A stretch of 64,000 nt of DNA. Origin: Casuarius casuarius. Taxonomy: Eukaryota > Chordata > Aves > Casuariiformes > Casuariidae. The first letter of the stretch is position 1; each line of letters opens with the position of its first letter. Of this stretch, positions 41,101 through 51,468 are shown piece after piece. The stretch covers positions 3,055,252-3,119,251 of the forward strand of contig PTFA01000035.1 of NCBI GenBank assembly GCA_003342895.1, in the 5' to 3' direction. Both the position numbers and the translations under genes were made by a program. A model generated the notes under the pieces. That model did not search any database. It saw only the letters and a program-made list of their open reading frames with translations, and was not told the DNA's origin.

Positions 41101-41889
41101 TCATTTTTTTTTGAAAAACAACATGAACACTAATTTATCAGCTGCAAAGGAGTTTTCCCCCTTAAGGCTTTACTCAGGAGACAGCCAAAATTAAGCATAG
41201 GTAGATTTTACAAAATATTTTATTTTTCTTCTGGCAGACTATCAGACACTGTCTGTAAACCATTCCTGTACTTTCTTTTTAAAATTGGTACAAATCTGAA
41301 TGAAAAAAATGCAAGTAATTGAAGTAACCCTTAAAAGACATTTTCCTATTAAAATAACAGAAAATAAAGCAATTATAATCAAAGAGGAGATCAAAACTAC
41401 ATAAGCTCTGTCTACCTGTTTCCTAATTTATTTTCACTACACATACATAAATTACATTATTATATATGTTTAATGTAACTTAATTATATCAGAAGGATCA
41501 ATAAATTCAGTATAGCAAACTAGTCAGCTTGAGCAAGAGCCAGCTGTAATCAGCTAAAGAATCTATGAAACTTGTTGCAAAATCTGAAGTTGGTCAACAA
41601 ATAGGCTGGCACACTATAAGAAACGATTTGCATGCTGTATCCTCAAGTAGGGTTTGTTCATTTTCCCTGCAAACAAGCTTAACATGAACTTCCAAAAAGC
41701 TCCAGAAAACTGGCAAGTGAAGTCTGCTATATACTGCATTGTAACTTTAGCATTTCTGATAACGGTGCCTTCTTAGACACGACGGAAAATTCTTACCCTA
41801 TTAAAGTTGTGCTCGTGAGAATCTTCCAGCTGTCCATTGCTAGTCACAGGAATTTCTGCTGCTGAATTCTTGGGAGACTCTTGAGCCAT
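7299..41889 (-). CDS. ARFIP1: Arfaptin-1 (ADP-ribosylation factor interacting protein 1), eight coding exons
   Basis: Arfaptin-1 is a peripheral trans-Golgi protein. Its arfaptin-homology (BAR) domain dimerises into a crescent that binds GTP-loaded ARF1/ARL1 and Rac1 and senses curved, PI4P-rich membrane, which controls secretory granule budding. Eight exons join as 41889-41797, 33218-33110, 30365-30270, 28775-28666, 22986-22765, 19195-19038, 16264-16090 and 7454-7299. All have AG/GT borders and compatible phases, giving 1119 nt and 372 residues; human arfaptin-1 has 373. The N-terminal third (1-110) is Ser/Thr/Gly-rich and probably disordered. Residues about 117-136 form the amphipathic helix before the BAR domain and contain LVRKWS. 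Ser131 there matches the protein kinase D site Ser132 of human arfaptin-1 (LxRxxS). The BAR domain covers about 150-350, and the protein ends in PSWLEEQ, as in both arfaptins. Symmetric exon 3 is probably alternative. Transcription starts at the CpG island near 51-52 kb. Confidence 0.97.
11770..11770. other. Single ambiguous base (N)
   Basis: One isolated N within GCAAACGCCNCAGTGC, an unresolved call in intronic DNA. It does not affect any coding exon. Confidence 0.99.
13084..13105 (+). repeat. (AC)11 microsatellite
   Basis: Eleven AC dinucleotides followed by GCGTGTGCG. The alternating purine-pyrimidine tract therefore continues into a short inverted element (CACACGCGTGTG), which can favour Z-DNA. 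Confidence 0.9.
14092..14125. repeat. T19-A15 adjoining homopolymer block
   Basis: Nineteen T directly followed by fifteen A, a near-perfect palindrome of 30 or more bases. It is intronic. Abutting homopolymers can come from two elements inserted tail to tail or from slippage. Confidence 0.85.
16090..16264 (-). CDS. ARFIP1: ARFIP1 coding exon 7
   Basis: Completes Arg263 and encodes residues 264-321, starting [19 protein letters not shown] and ending KLKFLEENK. It forms the middle of the BAR domain, including the acidic loop/helix conserved in ARFIP1 and ARFIP2. The acceptor is TTTCTTGTCAG|GATTG and the donor AATAAG|GTAAGC. Exon length is 175 nt: it starts in phase 2 and ends in phase 0. Confidence 0.97.
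16265..19037 (-). other. ARFIP1: ARFIP1 intron 6
   Basis: 2.8 kb. It contains a T/C-rich tract at about 16578-16622, which creates a long artefactual open frame on the plus strand. No repeat family or RNA gene was recognised. Confidence 0.8.
19038..19195 (-). CDS. ARFIP1: ARFIP1 coding exon 6
   Basis: Encodes residues 211-262 plus two bases of Arg263, starting [20 protein letters not shown] and ending TVKQYESA. It lies within the BAR domain; the EEFGYNA-TQKLL block is diagnostic of arfaptins. The acceptor is TTGTTTATAG|GAGGAG and the donor GTGCCAG|GTAGCT. Length is 158 nt: phase 0 in, phase 2 out. Confidence 0.97.
19196..22764 (-). other. ARFIP1: ARFIP1 intron 5
   Basis: 3.6 kb of AT-rich intron with a 15-base A run (19884-19898) and a 23-base A run (20374-20396). 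No gene or recognisable element was seen. Confidence 0.8.
20374..20396 (+). repeat. A23 homopolymer
   Basis: Pure run of 23 A inside ARFIP1 intron 5. No identifiable retroposon body was seen on its 5' side. Confidence 0.85.
22765..22986 (-). CDS. ARFIP1: ARFIP1 coding exon 5
   Basis: Encodes residues 137-210, starting [20 protein letters not shown] and ending [10 protein letters not shown]. This is the first helix of the arfaptin-homology BAR domain. The [12 protein letters not shown] block is shared by ARFIP1 and ARFIP2. The acceptor is ATTTTTTTTTCAG|TGTACA and the donor CTTCAT|GTAAGA. It is 222 nt, phase 0 at both ends. Confidence 0.97.
22987..28665 (-). other. ARFIP1: ARFIP1 intron 4
   Basis: 5.7 kb. 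It includes a GC-richer patch near 23760-23990 with a short open frame of no recognisable content, a 21-base A run (24766-24786) and a (TA)n tract (about 28645-28660) just inside the 5' splice site. Nothing else was identified. Confidence 0.8.
28666..28775 (-). CDS. ARFIP1: ARFIP1 coding exon 4
   Basis: Encodes residues 100-136 (the first codon is split), including [20 protein letters not shown] and [11 protein letters not shown]. This is the amphipathic helix that binds PI4P-containing Golgi membrane. Ser131 in LVRKWS corresponds to the protein kinase D target that releases arfaptin-1 from nascent granules. The acceptor is GTCTGACCTAG|GAGGC. The donor AAG|GTTTGC is weak at +3/+4, next to a TA-repeat. 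Confidence 0.96.
28776..30269 (-). other. ARFIP1: ARFIP1 intron 3
   Basis: 1.5 kb. Much of it near 29725-29940 is a MIR/CORE-SINE-like relic, listed separately. The remainder has no recognised feature. Confidence 0.8.
29725..29940 (+). repeat. MIR/CORE-SINE-like ancient SINE relic
   Basis: The order of diverged blocks follows the MIR/CORE-SINE layout on the plus strand: AAGTGCTTTAC, then AATCCTCTCAACACCTTTAT and GAGGTAA, CTTTTACATAGGAGGAAACA, GTTAAGTAATTTGCC, and GTCAGTGGCAAAGCC. These blocks are the classic 'TTTACAGATGAGGAAACTGA' and 'AAGTAACTTGCCCAAGG' regions of the family in diverged form. The copy lies antisense within ARFIP1 intron 3. Exact subfamily and ends need a library search. Confidence 0.75.
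30270..30365 (-). CDS. ARFIP1: ARFIP1 coding exon 3 (probable cassette exon)
   Basis: 96 nt, phase 1 at both ends, so skipping it removes 32 residues without a frameshift. That matches the 32-residue difference between the two human arfaptin-1 isoforms (373 and 341 aa). It encodes residues 68-99 including [20 protein letters not shown] and ends CDLIIPT. It is Ser/Ala-rich and probably disordered. The acceptor is CCCTTTTCAG|GTTCC and the donor CCCACAG|GTATCG. Confidence 0.93.
30366..33109 (-). other. ARFIP1: ARFIP1 intron 2
   Basis: 2.7 kb of AT-rich intron with short A/C-rich simple sequence near 31035-31072 and 31812-31840. No gene or identifiable mobile element was seen. Confidence 0.8.
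33110..33218 (-). CDS. ARFIP1: ARFIP1 coding exon 2
   Basis: Encodes residues 32-67 plus one base, starting [20 protein letters not shown] and ending [10 protein letters not shown]. It is a conserved N-terminal segment of arfaptin-1. The acceptor is CATTTCTAAG|GACTTG and the donor TTTCCAG|GTAAAG. A second GT six bases further (GGTAAAG|GTAACT) could be used as an alternative donor, but it would break the phase match (1 to 1) with exon 3 only if not a multiple of three: it is 6 nt, so a two-residue insertion would be tolerated. Confidence 0.95.
33219..41796 (-). other. ARFIP1: ARFIP1 intron 1 (between coding exons 1 and 2)
   Basis: 8.6 kb of AT-rich intron. Short poly-purine/poly-pyrimidine runs are common, and one CTCF-like motif occurs at 40533-40546. 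No other exon, repeat family or RNA gene was recognised. Confidence 0.8.
40533..40546 (-). promoter_or_regulatory. CTCF-like motif
   Basis: The minus strand reads CCAGCGGAGGGTGC, matching 12 of 14 positions of the CTCF core CCASYAGRKGGCRS. It lies inside ARFIP1 intron 1, with no other evidence of function. Confidence 0.25.
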
Positions 41890-41898
41890 TGCACCTTG
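41797..41898 (-). CDS. ARFIP1: ARFIP1 coding exon 1 (canonical start)
   Basis: The acceptor TTCCTACACTGTAG is followed by CAAGGTGCA and then ATG at 41889. The coding part is 93 nt (31 residues), starting [20 protein letters not shown], which matches the start of human arfaptin-1. The donor is AATAGG|GTAAGA in phase 0. The start context has G at -3 and +4 (GCAATGG). The nine bases between the acceptor and the ATG contain no stop, so the frame is open to an upstream exon. Confidence 0.96.
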
Positions 41899-44800
41899 CT
41901 ACAGTGTAGGAAGAAACAGGTTAGCGTTTGCCTTACATTTACAATGAATGATCTACATTAAAGTATTTATCTACAGGTTTTATTTCAAAGTCCCATTCTG
42001 TAATATTCTGATATACTAGGTCTGCATACATTCATTTAATCACATACCCAAAAAAATCACACTAACGTTCTAGCACAGCTTAGACAGAAGTAATTAAAAG
42101 CTTCAAGAGCAAGAGAAAAGAAACATTAAAACTTAACCCATCATCATAATATTTTCATAATTTAAAGTATCAGTGAATGAGAAGCTCAAGGGGGAAAAAA
42201 ATCTTTACAACTTTAAAACACATGGGGTCAGAGACAAGCATTTTCCATACATATCCTTGACCCTTAGAGTAGTTTACGTATCTCAAACCATAAAAAGAGC
42301 TGAGCTTGGCTAAACATTGTACTGGCTAATGATAAGCAAGAAGCATTAGAGAAGTGTAATGAGTTTAATCATTTATTACAAAAATAAAAGTCAGGATTCC
42401 AATCTTGAAATTAGCTTAATATGCTTCTTATTTTAACATAATATATTGCCACCTTCTGACGAAACAGTTGGTACGCAACTCTGATTCAGTCAAGAGCAGG
42501 TAAGTTAAATATAGAAACAAGAACTTAAAGCATGACTGCAATCCAAGAGCCAAAGTTAGTTTCAATACGCAGCAGTTTTATGAACAACAGAAACAGTTGT
42601 GTTCAGCTGTGTGACAGCTGTCAAAGGAGGACCTTAGCTAAAACCTAGAAAAGATATTTTCATAAAAAATGGACAGCTTTTATGAGCATCTGAAAAGGAA
42701 ATAGTACCCTAGCACTCTCCAAAATTAACACGGAGAAACAGAGAATTTTTCACCAAAAAAAAAAAAAGAAAAGAAAAAGAAAACCCAACAACCCTACTTT
42801 TTCCTGAAAGAAATCAGCCCTTTCAAAAAGGTACCTCTAACTCTGCACGGTAGCTTGCTTAATAACAAAAGTGTAGTTAACAGACGAACAAACGAACACA
42901 ACAAAAGCAGTGTTAATTCAATTACTAATATAAATGCTGTCTGAAATCTTCAACCAGCCCATGGACCTCTGCATGGACCTGGCACAGCAAGGTGCACCAC
43001 TGAGGTGTATTTTACAAGAGAAATTTTCTTCACTTCTACAGAATATCCATATAATACAAAGATTTTATTTTTCGGCACTTGCTCAGGGTCACCTGCATCA
43101 CTCAGACAGCACCCTCTGTCATACTTAGCTGCTGGGATCTCCCTGTCCCGACGACCATACAAGTATCATCATGTGATTTACATACAGGTTTCTGGAGTAA
43201 CTGATGGGACACTTTCTTTTTAAGCCCTGAGGCCTCCTAAGCTTTTTTCCAGGTACTCCCTGTCTGTGGACTCCAATAAACATGCTTCTCTAACTCCAAC
43301 TGCTTTCAAAGCTAAGTTAACATAGTAAGTATTTCTTACAAAGACTCTAATTTACTGAGACTTTCACCTCACTTGGTCTTCTGAAGCAGAACTCACTATT
43401 CAAACTTTAATTTTGTTTGGTATCCCTTCTATCTGATAAAAATGTAAGAAAAACGTAAACCATGGCGTAAAAACGTAAACCATGGCGTAAAAACGTAAAC
43501 CATGGCGTAAAAACGTAAACCATGGCGTAAAAACATTTACACTTCCTGAAGTGGAACAAGGTGCTTCAAATCAGCAGCATAAGGAGAAGCAGCGCAGAGA
43601 GTGAATTCCATCAGATCCTAAGTAAATGGCTGCCTGTTACCCATACGGAGAGGGAAAGAAAAAGGTCAAGCACAAGCTAGTCTGTAAGAACTGTACATAT
43701 GAACTATGATTTCTAGATGCACCCATAAAATAGTCTAAGGCAATTAATCTTTGAGTCTGCCCAAGCCCATTCTCAGTTAAGAATCATGATTTTCTCTATA
43801 CTTAAGTTAGCAAAACTAAATCAAAAGCTACACTTAAAATAGTGCCTTATGAAACATTTTGCTAAAATAAGAACATAAACATTCAGCTACAACTTTTCAA
43901 AGATTTTTTTTAAGTTTTTAAAAATTCTAAATACAAACAGATTTCAAATAATCTTTTAAAAAAAGTCAGTGTGCTATAAATTCAACAAAGAGTGACTTGG
44001 TAATACACTAAATTACCCTGCCAGTCCCTCCCATTTACTGTCCCATAAGTGCTCCATTTGCTACTAGGGAGGAATACTATACACACCATGTATTCATGTT
44101 GGCCTACCGTACCAAATTCTCCATCTAGGTTAGTCTTCAATGAGAAAGTAGAACAGGTTCTTTGTATTGCTCTTCATACAACAGAACAATCTCAAATCTC
44201 ATAGCTTTTAAGTAAATGAAAATATTCAAGCACACCAAAAGGACTATGTTTATTTAATGAATTACTTTTAAAACAGTAATTTGTTCCATTCCCTACACGT
44301 AACAGTAGATCAAATGTTCGAGCTACCTGTCACAGTAGCTTTTAGTTAAAGAAATCTCTCCAACAGCTTAGTTATTTAAAAATTTTGTTTTCAAATCTCA
44401 CATCTGCTTAGCCTGCAAGACTGCTATGCATCATGCTTCCATTTGATATGGTAAATTCGGGTCATTTTCCAAAATGCTTGGCCTATGGTGCTTGGCCTAT
44501 TGTGCTAGTTGCACATGAAGTGTTAGTACACACTAAAATAACTATTTTTGTTTCTCTTTCTGCAAACTATTAGAAAGCACAGAGTCAAGAGGAAGCCCTG
44601 TCCTGGCAGCAGATACTTTTAGTTTGGCAGAGTCACAAACAGAATGTGCATCTCCAAATTCAATTAAAACAAAGCAAATACTATGGTTGGGTGCCTTTCA
44701 TCAAGGCAAGTTGAAAAACTGAAATCATTTTGCTGGTATTATACATTGGCAGACAAATTGTCTGTGTGTGCACATGCATGCTCACATGTGTGTATAAAGA

Positions 44801-46730
44801 AATACATATAAAGATATTTGTCAGCTTCTCTAGACAACTCATTAAATCTAAAAGGACTTGGAAGCAATTTACATGCCCTTTAGATACTTTCACTTGATGC
44901 GAATTGAGGCATCAAGATCAGAGAAAGCAAAAAATGAACTGCTGAATGCTGTTTCATGGCTGAACTAAAATATCAGTTTTCATCAGTGAAAGGAGGAAGT
45001 TTCACTAGTCCCCTTTTCCAGTTCCCACTAAGAGTCACGTAGCATCCTCTCTCTCAATCACAACATGCACCTGCCACTCACCTGGCTGCAGTCAACAGAG
45101 ACAACTCACTAGCCTGGCAAGAAACCTTCTCACAGGGTTATTTTTTTGCAGTTTCCATGAGTTGAATCAGTCTACCACACGGTCAGACAAGCACCAAAGA
45201 CATCATGAAGTAAGCAGCAGGAAAGAGGAAGCGGAATATCCTTTTTTCAGCAGCAGTAAACTGTTAATTTGGCTCAGCCGTAACATGAGATTACAGCCTG
45301 TGTTTCAGGGAACAACCTAAACCATCACTGCTGCCAAGAACAACAGATTCTTGCCCTTTTTCTATGCCCTTTGCCTGTAACTCTCCTCCCCTCAGCTTTC
45401 CTCCTTCCCCCACCTCCTCCCTGGTTCACAACATGAGTTTGCACAGCACACAAAACTGCGGAAATGTTGGAGGTAAAAAGAAGGTCACCTATACCCAGAA
45501 AGGGGACACAATAATCTTTACTCAAACCAGCTCTCCAAAACAGCCCATCATGCTGCTGCGCAAACACTTGCGCCTACAAAACAGAGGAGGCAATAATGAA
45601 ATAAGGACTGCCTTCGGCCACACCACCAGCGTACTCCAGTAGTGTACTTCCATTTCTCCTTACCTGATCTCTAGATGCATGTTCCTGCTACTTCACACAA
45701 TCATGATAAGCTTACTGATCTGAGAGAAAATTAAACCACCAAAACACAAAATTGTATTTCTGTTATATCAGTGAGTATGAGTGCTGAATAAAGCATGTTG
45801 CCCCTTTGGCAACAGCAGCTCACAGTTGGATTGAACTAAGTGCATAATCAATCTGCACCCGCAGAATAAAATCTATCAGATGTAGCCTAAAGTAAATCTA
45901 AACAAGTTCTTAAATTTGTATTGAAGTATCAGACATGAATGAAATAAGCACTATAGAAAATAATGAAATTAGAGCTGGAAATTTTATTTAGGAAAAAAAA
46001 ATTCAGCAACTTAATCACCATTTTCTTAGTGCACCTCCACTTGTACATATCATCAGATTTGAAGATGTACTAAATGTCTATGGAACCAGCTACTCTGTTT
46101 TTATAAAAAAAACAAAAAATAATTTACTGCACTATCACTGGCATTGAATCTCTAATAGCGATAAAATTGGCATAGTTTTTTTATAGTTCTCACTCTAGAG
46201 CAGTCACCACAACATCTACTCTTTACCTTTCTGAAACTGCCTCCCAAACACATTTGACTGGCTAAATATTACTGGAACACTTAAGTGTTTGTTCACACTT
46301 AGAAAAAGCCACAGATTTCTCCACAAGGAAGTTGCAAGCTGTATCTGCTCCCAAAAAAAGAAGATCCACCACTCCAGCGGCAGACAGAATGTCTTGTTAC
46401 AGCAAGGTTGCAAAGATTGCTACCTTTTAAGTACCAATCCTTTCTTTCTGCAGCACTTACATATTTCTTTTCGTTCATCACCTTGCCTAAATCCATTCAG
46501 CTTATAAAGTCTAAATACCTCAGCACAGCAATAGACTACTGATTGAAGTAATCTTTTGTTATGAATTACCTGGATTGTTCTTAATCACATCTCAAAACCA
46601 CCCTCCCCCCATTTAAGATAACAACTCCATATAATAACTTCAGCGTGCTATGTATATCAGGATTTTTGGCAGTCTGAAACTGTTGCTGGGATTGGTTGAT
46701 TTTACACTAATATGACTATCACCCAATCAC
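41899..46730 (-). other. ARFIP1: ARFIP1 5' intron between the upstream exon and canonical exon 1
   Basis: 4.8 kb. It holds the perfect 20-bp tandem repeat at 43451-43530, a short imperfect duplication of TGCTTGGCCTAT at about 44475-44502, and a C/T-rich patch near 45370-45420. No additional coding exon could be supported. Confidence 0.75.
43451..43530 (+). repeat. Four perfect 20-bp tandem copies
   Basis: Unit AAACGTAAACCATGGCGTAA, four identical copies in a row, then a decayed start of a fifth (AAACATTTAC). Each unit has two CpGs and an NcoI-type CCATGG palindrome, unlike the surrounding AT-rich intron. The identity of all copies implies recent expansion or active homogenisation. Confidence 0.97.
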
Positions 46731-46810
46731 CTCAGAATCAGACTGGACCTCTTCTGCAGCTGGATGAGATTCATCAAGTGTTGTGGATTCATTGCTGAGT
46801 TCTGACATAC
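46731..46810 (-). CDS. ARFIP1: Putative upstream ARFIP1 exon encoding an N-terminal extension
   Basis: On the minus strand, ATTTCATTTTCAG|GT precedes an ATG at 46808, and 26 codons (MSELSNESTTLDESHPAAEE and six more) run to a donor TCTGAG|GTGATT. The exon ends in phase 0. Spliced to the acceptor at 41898 it continues Gln-Gly-Ala and then the canonical Met1 in frame, giving a 401-residue arfaptin-1. The peptide is acidic and Ser/Glu-rich (7 of 26 residues Asp or Glu) and looks disordered. I cannot exclude that this is a 5'UTR exon or a chance open segment. The exon needs at least one further upstream exon, which would supply the base at -3 of its ATG. Confidence 0.6.
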
Positions 46811-49800
46811 CTGAAAATGAAATAGGTTTGGCATGCATTAATTCACGTGCAAGGAGCTGGATGTTGCACCTTACAGACGCTGAAGTAGACTTTCAGAAAA
46901 AATTCTTTCACAGGTTCTGCAAAGACAAAGAGAAACCTCCCTCCTTTGATAATGATCAGGTCTTCAGCTCTGTGAAATCAGACTAAGGATTAGAGCATGC
47001 TCTAACAGCAACTCTCACGGCCAAAGCAACCTTCACTGCACAAAAGGCTAAACTTGCAACATAAAAGCCAGGAAGTCAAACGAGGTTCTTCAGGTGATAT
47101 TTATTGTCACCTGCAACAGTATGTTGCCATCCTCCCATTGGAAAGGCTGCAATTTTGTTAAGACGTGAGATTTACCCAAATGTTAAATGAGTTTACACAG
47201 ATGCTAAGGCACAGGAACCTAGTCAACTGTTCAATCTGTTATGCCTAATGGGAAACAAAATCCCCTTCACTTTATACTCCCAATAGAAAAGGGGGAAAAG
47301 AAGAAATCTCACCCACAGAGGCAAAGCAAGTCAATGCACTGAATATACACACAAGAAAAAGTGTTGGTGAGTGGAGTGGGCATGTACAGATAGCTATTTT
47401 TCCTATTTAAGCTACATTAGGTACTTAACCTAAATTTGATTTTAAATAGCTGGAAACGACAGGTGATACTGCAGTTCACTCATCCATTTGTGAGGAGGAG
47501 ACAACTAATCATTAAAGATTAAACAAGGACTGTCAGTGTTGAGGATAATCACACATGACTTGACTTCATTAAGCCTTGCACAATTCTGTACATATTCAAC
47601 CACATACTGGCTTAAGAAAAAAAATAAGAGCAGCACTATTTATATTGCATTTTGACTTCCCAAGCAATAAAACATTTTAATTACAGCAAATAATGAGGCA
47701 GGCAGCTCATATGACTGGGGAAATAAGATAAGGACACAAAGGCTGAGAAACTGAACCATCTAGATCATATTACACTAGATAACCTGTTACTTCAGTTTGG
47801 TAAAGCAAACATGTAAAACACAAGAATTTTCTCCAGACTGAGTACAACTAATTCACAGCTGTAAATTAATGAAGTTGGATTTTTCTCCTACCTACTAATA
47901 CAAAATTCCTTTCAAACTAATTAAGAAAGTAGCATAACTTGTGAATAAGAAAGACTGTACAGCAGAGGTGGCTGCTTTTCCACACTGCCCATCAAAACTC
48001 TACTTCTGGTTGAAAACAACCTACATGCTTAACAAGATACTTCTGAGGATATATATTAAAAAAAAAAAAGCCATTATAGACTAGGAGAATAAATGTTCAG
48101 CCACAGAGCAAAGAAACAACAAGAGGCTAACTTCATTTTTTAGTGCAGTCATGGTTGAGACAATCCAAAACTCAGTTGTACCACATTACTGATCCCCGAC
48201 TTCCATTTTTATCTCAGATACATACTACGGTAACACTATTTAAAATTATTAAATGCTATAAACAGAAAAAAATACTATTTATATATTCTTGATAATCTCA
48301 AGAACTTTTAACAATCTAGAGGTATGAACCATCTCACAAACCCACACAGAAGCTGCTATGTAAAGACAAAAAATGCATTTTTAAAAATTGAAATTAATTC
48401 ACTATTTGTATTACAATCCCTACACACAGTTTTTTATATAGAATTCTTTTCCTATAAGCTGTATGAACACTTTCAAGACAGCCGTGCAGGATCATACTGA
48501 CCAATTCTAAAACACAAGAATTGGAAGCCTGAAGATCAAAGGTGGCTTTTGTAATAGAGAGTAAAACTGTACATTTGAGTTTAAAACAAAATCCCTGATG
48601 ACTGCTTCTCTACCCAAAATTGGAATGTACGCAAATCATCAGGTCCTAGATCTAAGGATGAAAACCTTCCACATGCATACAAACATTCAAAAGTTAAGAT
48701 GCTCAGATGAAAGTTACAACAAACATGGCATTTACATAACATATTATTTATATTTAAGGTTCAATTACAGAAATACATATAGACTTCTGTATCCCAACAG
48801 CTCTGGATTTTTCTATTGCAGGTATCAGAGAAAGGGCTGTTCTTTATATCAGCTTGCTAATCTTCAGTACAAATGAATGCTGCATTATTGATTATTTTTT
48901 CACAAAAGCAGCCACAGTTTTAGAATATGCTAAATGACTGCTCAGTATACCAGCACATCCTTTGCCAGCAACTGCAATTACTCATTTCCATTGTCCAAAA
49001 GCATTTTTTCCAGACACCCATTTCAAATCCAAACTTTCATACTTTGACCTTCAGATTACAAGCCATCATAACAAATTCAATTTCATAGGAGGAAAAAAAC
49101 AGGAAGGAAAGAAAGAAAGAAAGAAAGAAGTGTTTTACTGCCATAGGCAAAGTAGCCTAGAAAAAGTCTACATCAAAGCAGAAACAAGAATTCAGAAGAC
49201 TTAACCCATAAAGTGTGCCAGATTTTGTCTCAGCAGCCACGTGGAAGACATGAAGCACAGTCATCTGATGTATCCACCACCTTCCTTTTCTCTAACTCAC
49301 AATTAATACATATACAAATCTTTCTTTCCTTCTCCCAATATGATCAAGTAGTCACTGAAGCAGCACTAAAGCATTTGATCATGTAAAGAACCACTCTGAG
49401 TGCCTCTGATAAACTGCTACTGCATCCTACAAGATCTTGGTCACATAGCTCCACCTTCCATCCAAATGTTGCCGCAAATGTAACCGAGCTGCTGGTCTCA
49501 ACCACCCTGTAGAAGGAGCTAGATGCCGAGAGCCATTCTGCAAATACTCATGGGGGAGTAGAACACTAGGAGAAAAAAAAAATTAAAACCACAACTTTCC
49601 TTTTTATCCATTAGGTTCCAAGCCTGTTCTGAGACTGTATGGATGAAATGCAGGTTTAAAGTTTAAACATTTACTTTAAAAGCTACAAGAAACAAGAAGT
49701 TACTTTCCTCTGGGGAAGAACTACAAAAACCTACTTCAAAATAAATGATTGATGAGCTCGTCCAAAACAAAGAAAATTACATCTTCTCATCTGCTCTGAT

Positions 49801-51180
49801 GAAGTTTCTCTAGTAACAACCAAGAACATATGTTACAAGTCAGTCCTCTTTAAAGAGACCAGCCAGCAGCACCAAGCCCAAGACACAGGCACCAAGAAGA
49901 GCACTGAACAAGTACTCTGGAATTCTCAGAACTGAATACAGCATCCGTGACTGACACAGGACCAGAAAGTTTGAGGGCAGGGGAGGTGGGGAGTTGTTTT
50001 TAAAAAGGATTTTGAAGGAATTTTGCCCATTTCCCTAAACAGAATTTAGTCTTTCTTTCGCTATCTTTCTTGACAGAGCTTTTGAAGACTTGAAAAGAGC
50101 TCTGACCCAAACAGATGCTGTTTGCGGACTGTCTCAGCAATTCTGCTCTTTCACATTACTCTTCCGAGTCAATATTCAATTCAGCCCTCACTGACAAGAT
50201 TGTAAAGAAGGTAGATTTCTTAATACACTCACAGAAAACTACTCAGAGATGTTCTACTTGGAAGAAAGTGCTTGATCTATATTCTGACATGAATTCAAGC
50301 CAACAACCAAACAAGTTTTGTGACATTGCAGCCAGTGCAAGTACTGATAGAAAATAATGATTTAATACATATTTTCTTAATCTTGATTTATAACTTACTA
50401 AGAAGAATATTAAATCTTGTCAGGATCAAGTGCTTTTTTTAAGAATTTAAAGAACTGCATTATACACTTTCTGCTGAAAATCACAGCATGGTTTCCTCTT
50501 CATGCTCTTGCGATTCCCTTGCTGCTCCTATACACAAGCAACAGAAGTGTCTTTTTGGGTTGTCGTTAGGTACAGGAAGGATGAAAAGCAAAAAAAAAGT
50601 CTACTTTATAAAAAGAGATTTTCTCATGTTTCACTTCTGAAATAACTATTTGAAAGTCAATTTATTCCATTGACTCAGTTACACTTACAAAAGCTAATTA
50701 TGCTGCTAGGAAAGTTACAAGGCACCACAGAGATGAAGACTGGGGTCAGGGCTTTAACTAATATCCACAGTCCCCACCCCAGAACAACCTGCCCCTGACC
50801 ACTTTAACACTCTGCTCTTCTCCAGATCAACTAAGGCTCCCATTATGACTTCTGGGAAAACAGAAAGAACCATGTGATTGAGATATTGCCTTAACTTCCA
50901 ATTTAACGTTTTTCTGTATTATTTATTTTTTCTGTTTTAATTGTGTGTACACATACATATATACAGAAATACATCTATAAGTTAATGACTCAGTTGTAAG
51001 CCTTGGAGCCACACAGATCACATTGCATCCTTCTTCAGCCCTACAAAAGACCCTTACGTTACCCTTTCTAGCGAACCAATATATAGATAACAAAGCCAGT
51101 GCCAGCAAACGACAAACCCTTTTTACCAGCTCCACCAAACCTTGAAAGGACATGCTAGACACTGAAACTACATCCAGGTC
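46811..51180 (-). other. ARFIP1: Probable ARFIP1 first intron (5'UTR side)
   Basis: 4.4 kb of AT-rich DNA with a (GAAA)n tract (49107-49130). No further exon could be supported. It becomes GC-richer near 51.2 kb, where the promoter island begins. Confidence 0.55.
49107..49130 (+). repeat. (GAAA)6 microsatellite
   Basis: About six tandem GAAA units within a purine-rich stretch. Confidence 0.9.
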
Positions 51181-51468
51181 AAGGAAAGTGAGACGAGAGG
51201 CTGGGAAGTGCTTTGAGTTAAAAGTGACAGATCAAAGCGGCACTGTAATAAATGCCAGCGGGAATTGCCTACAGCTTGTACGCAGTAACGGGTACAGCAC
51301 CTGCTCGCGGCACAACACCGCAGCGCTTCCACACGTTGCTGATGAACCCAGCAGCGGGCTGGCTGCAAACGGCAAACCCGAACACCCAGCACAGTAAGCG
51401 TAAGGGCGCGGAACACCCTCAGGAGCACGAAATTCACGCAGCACGGGAAGCCTTCCCTCTGCGCTAAC

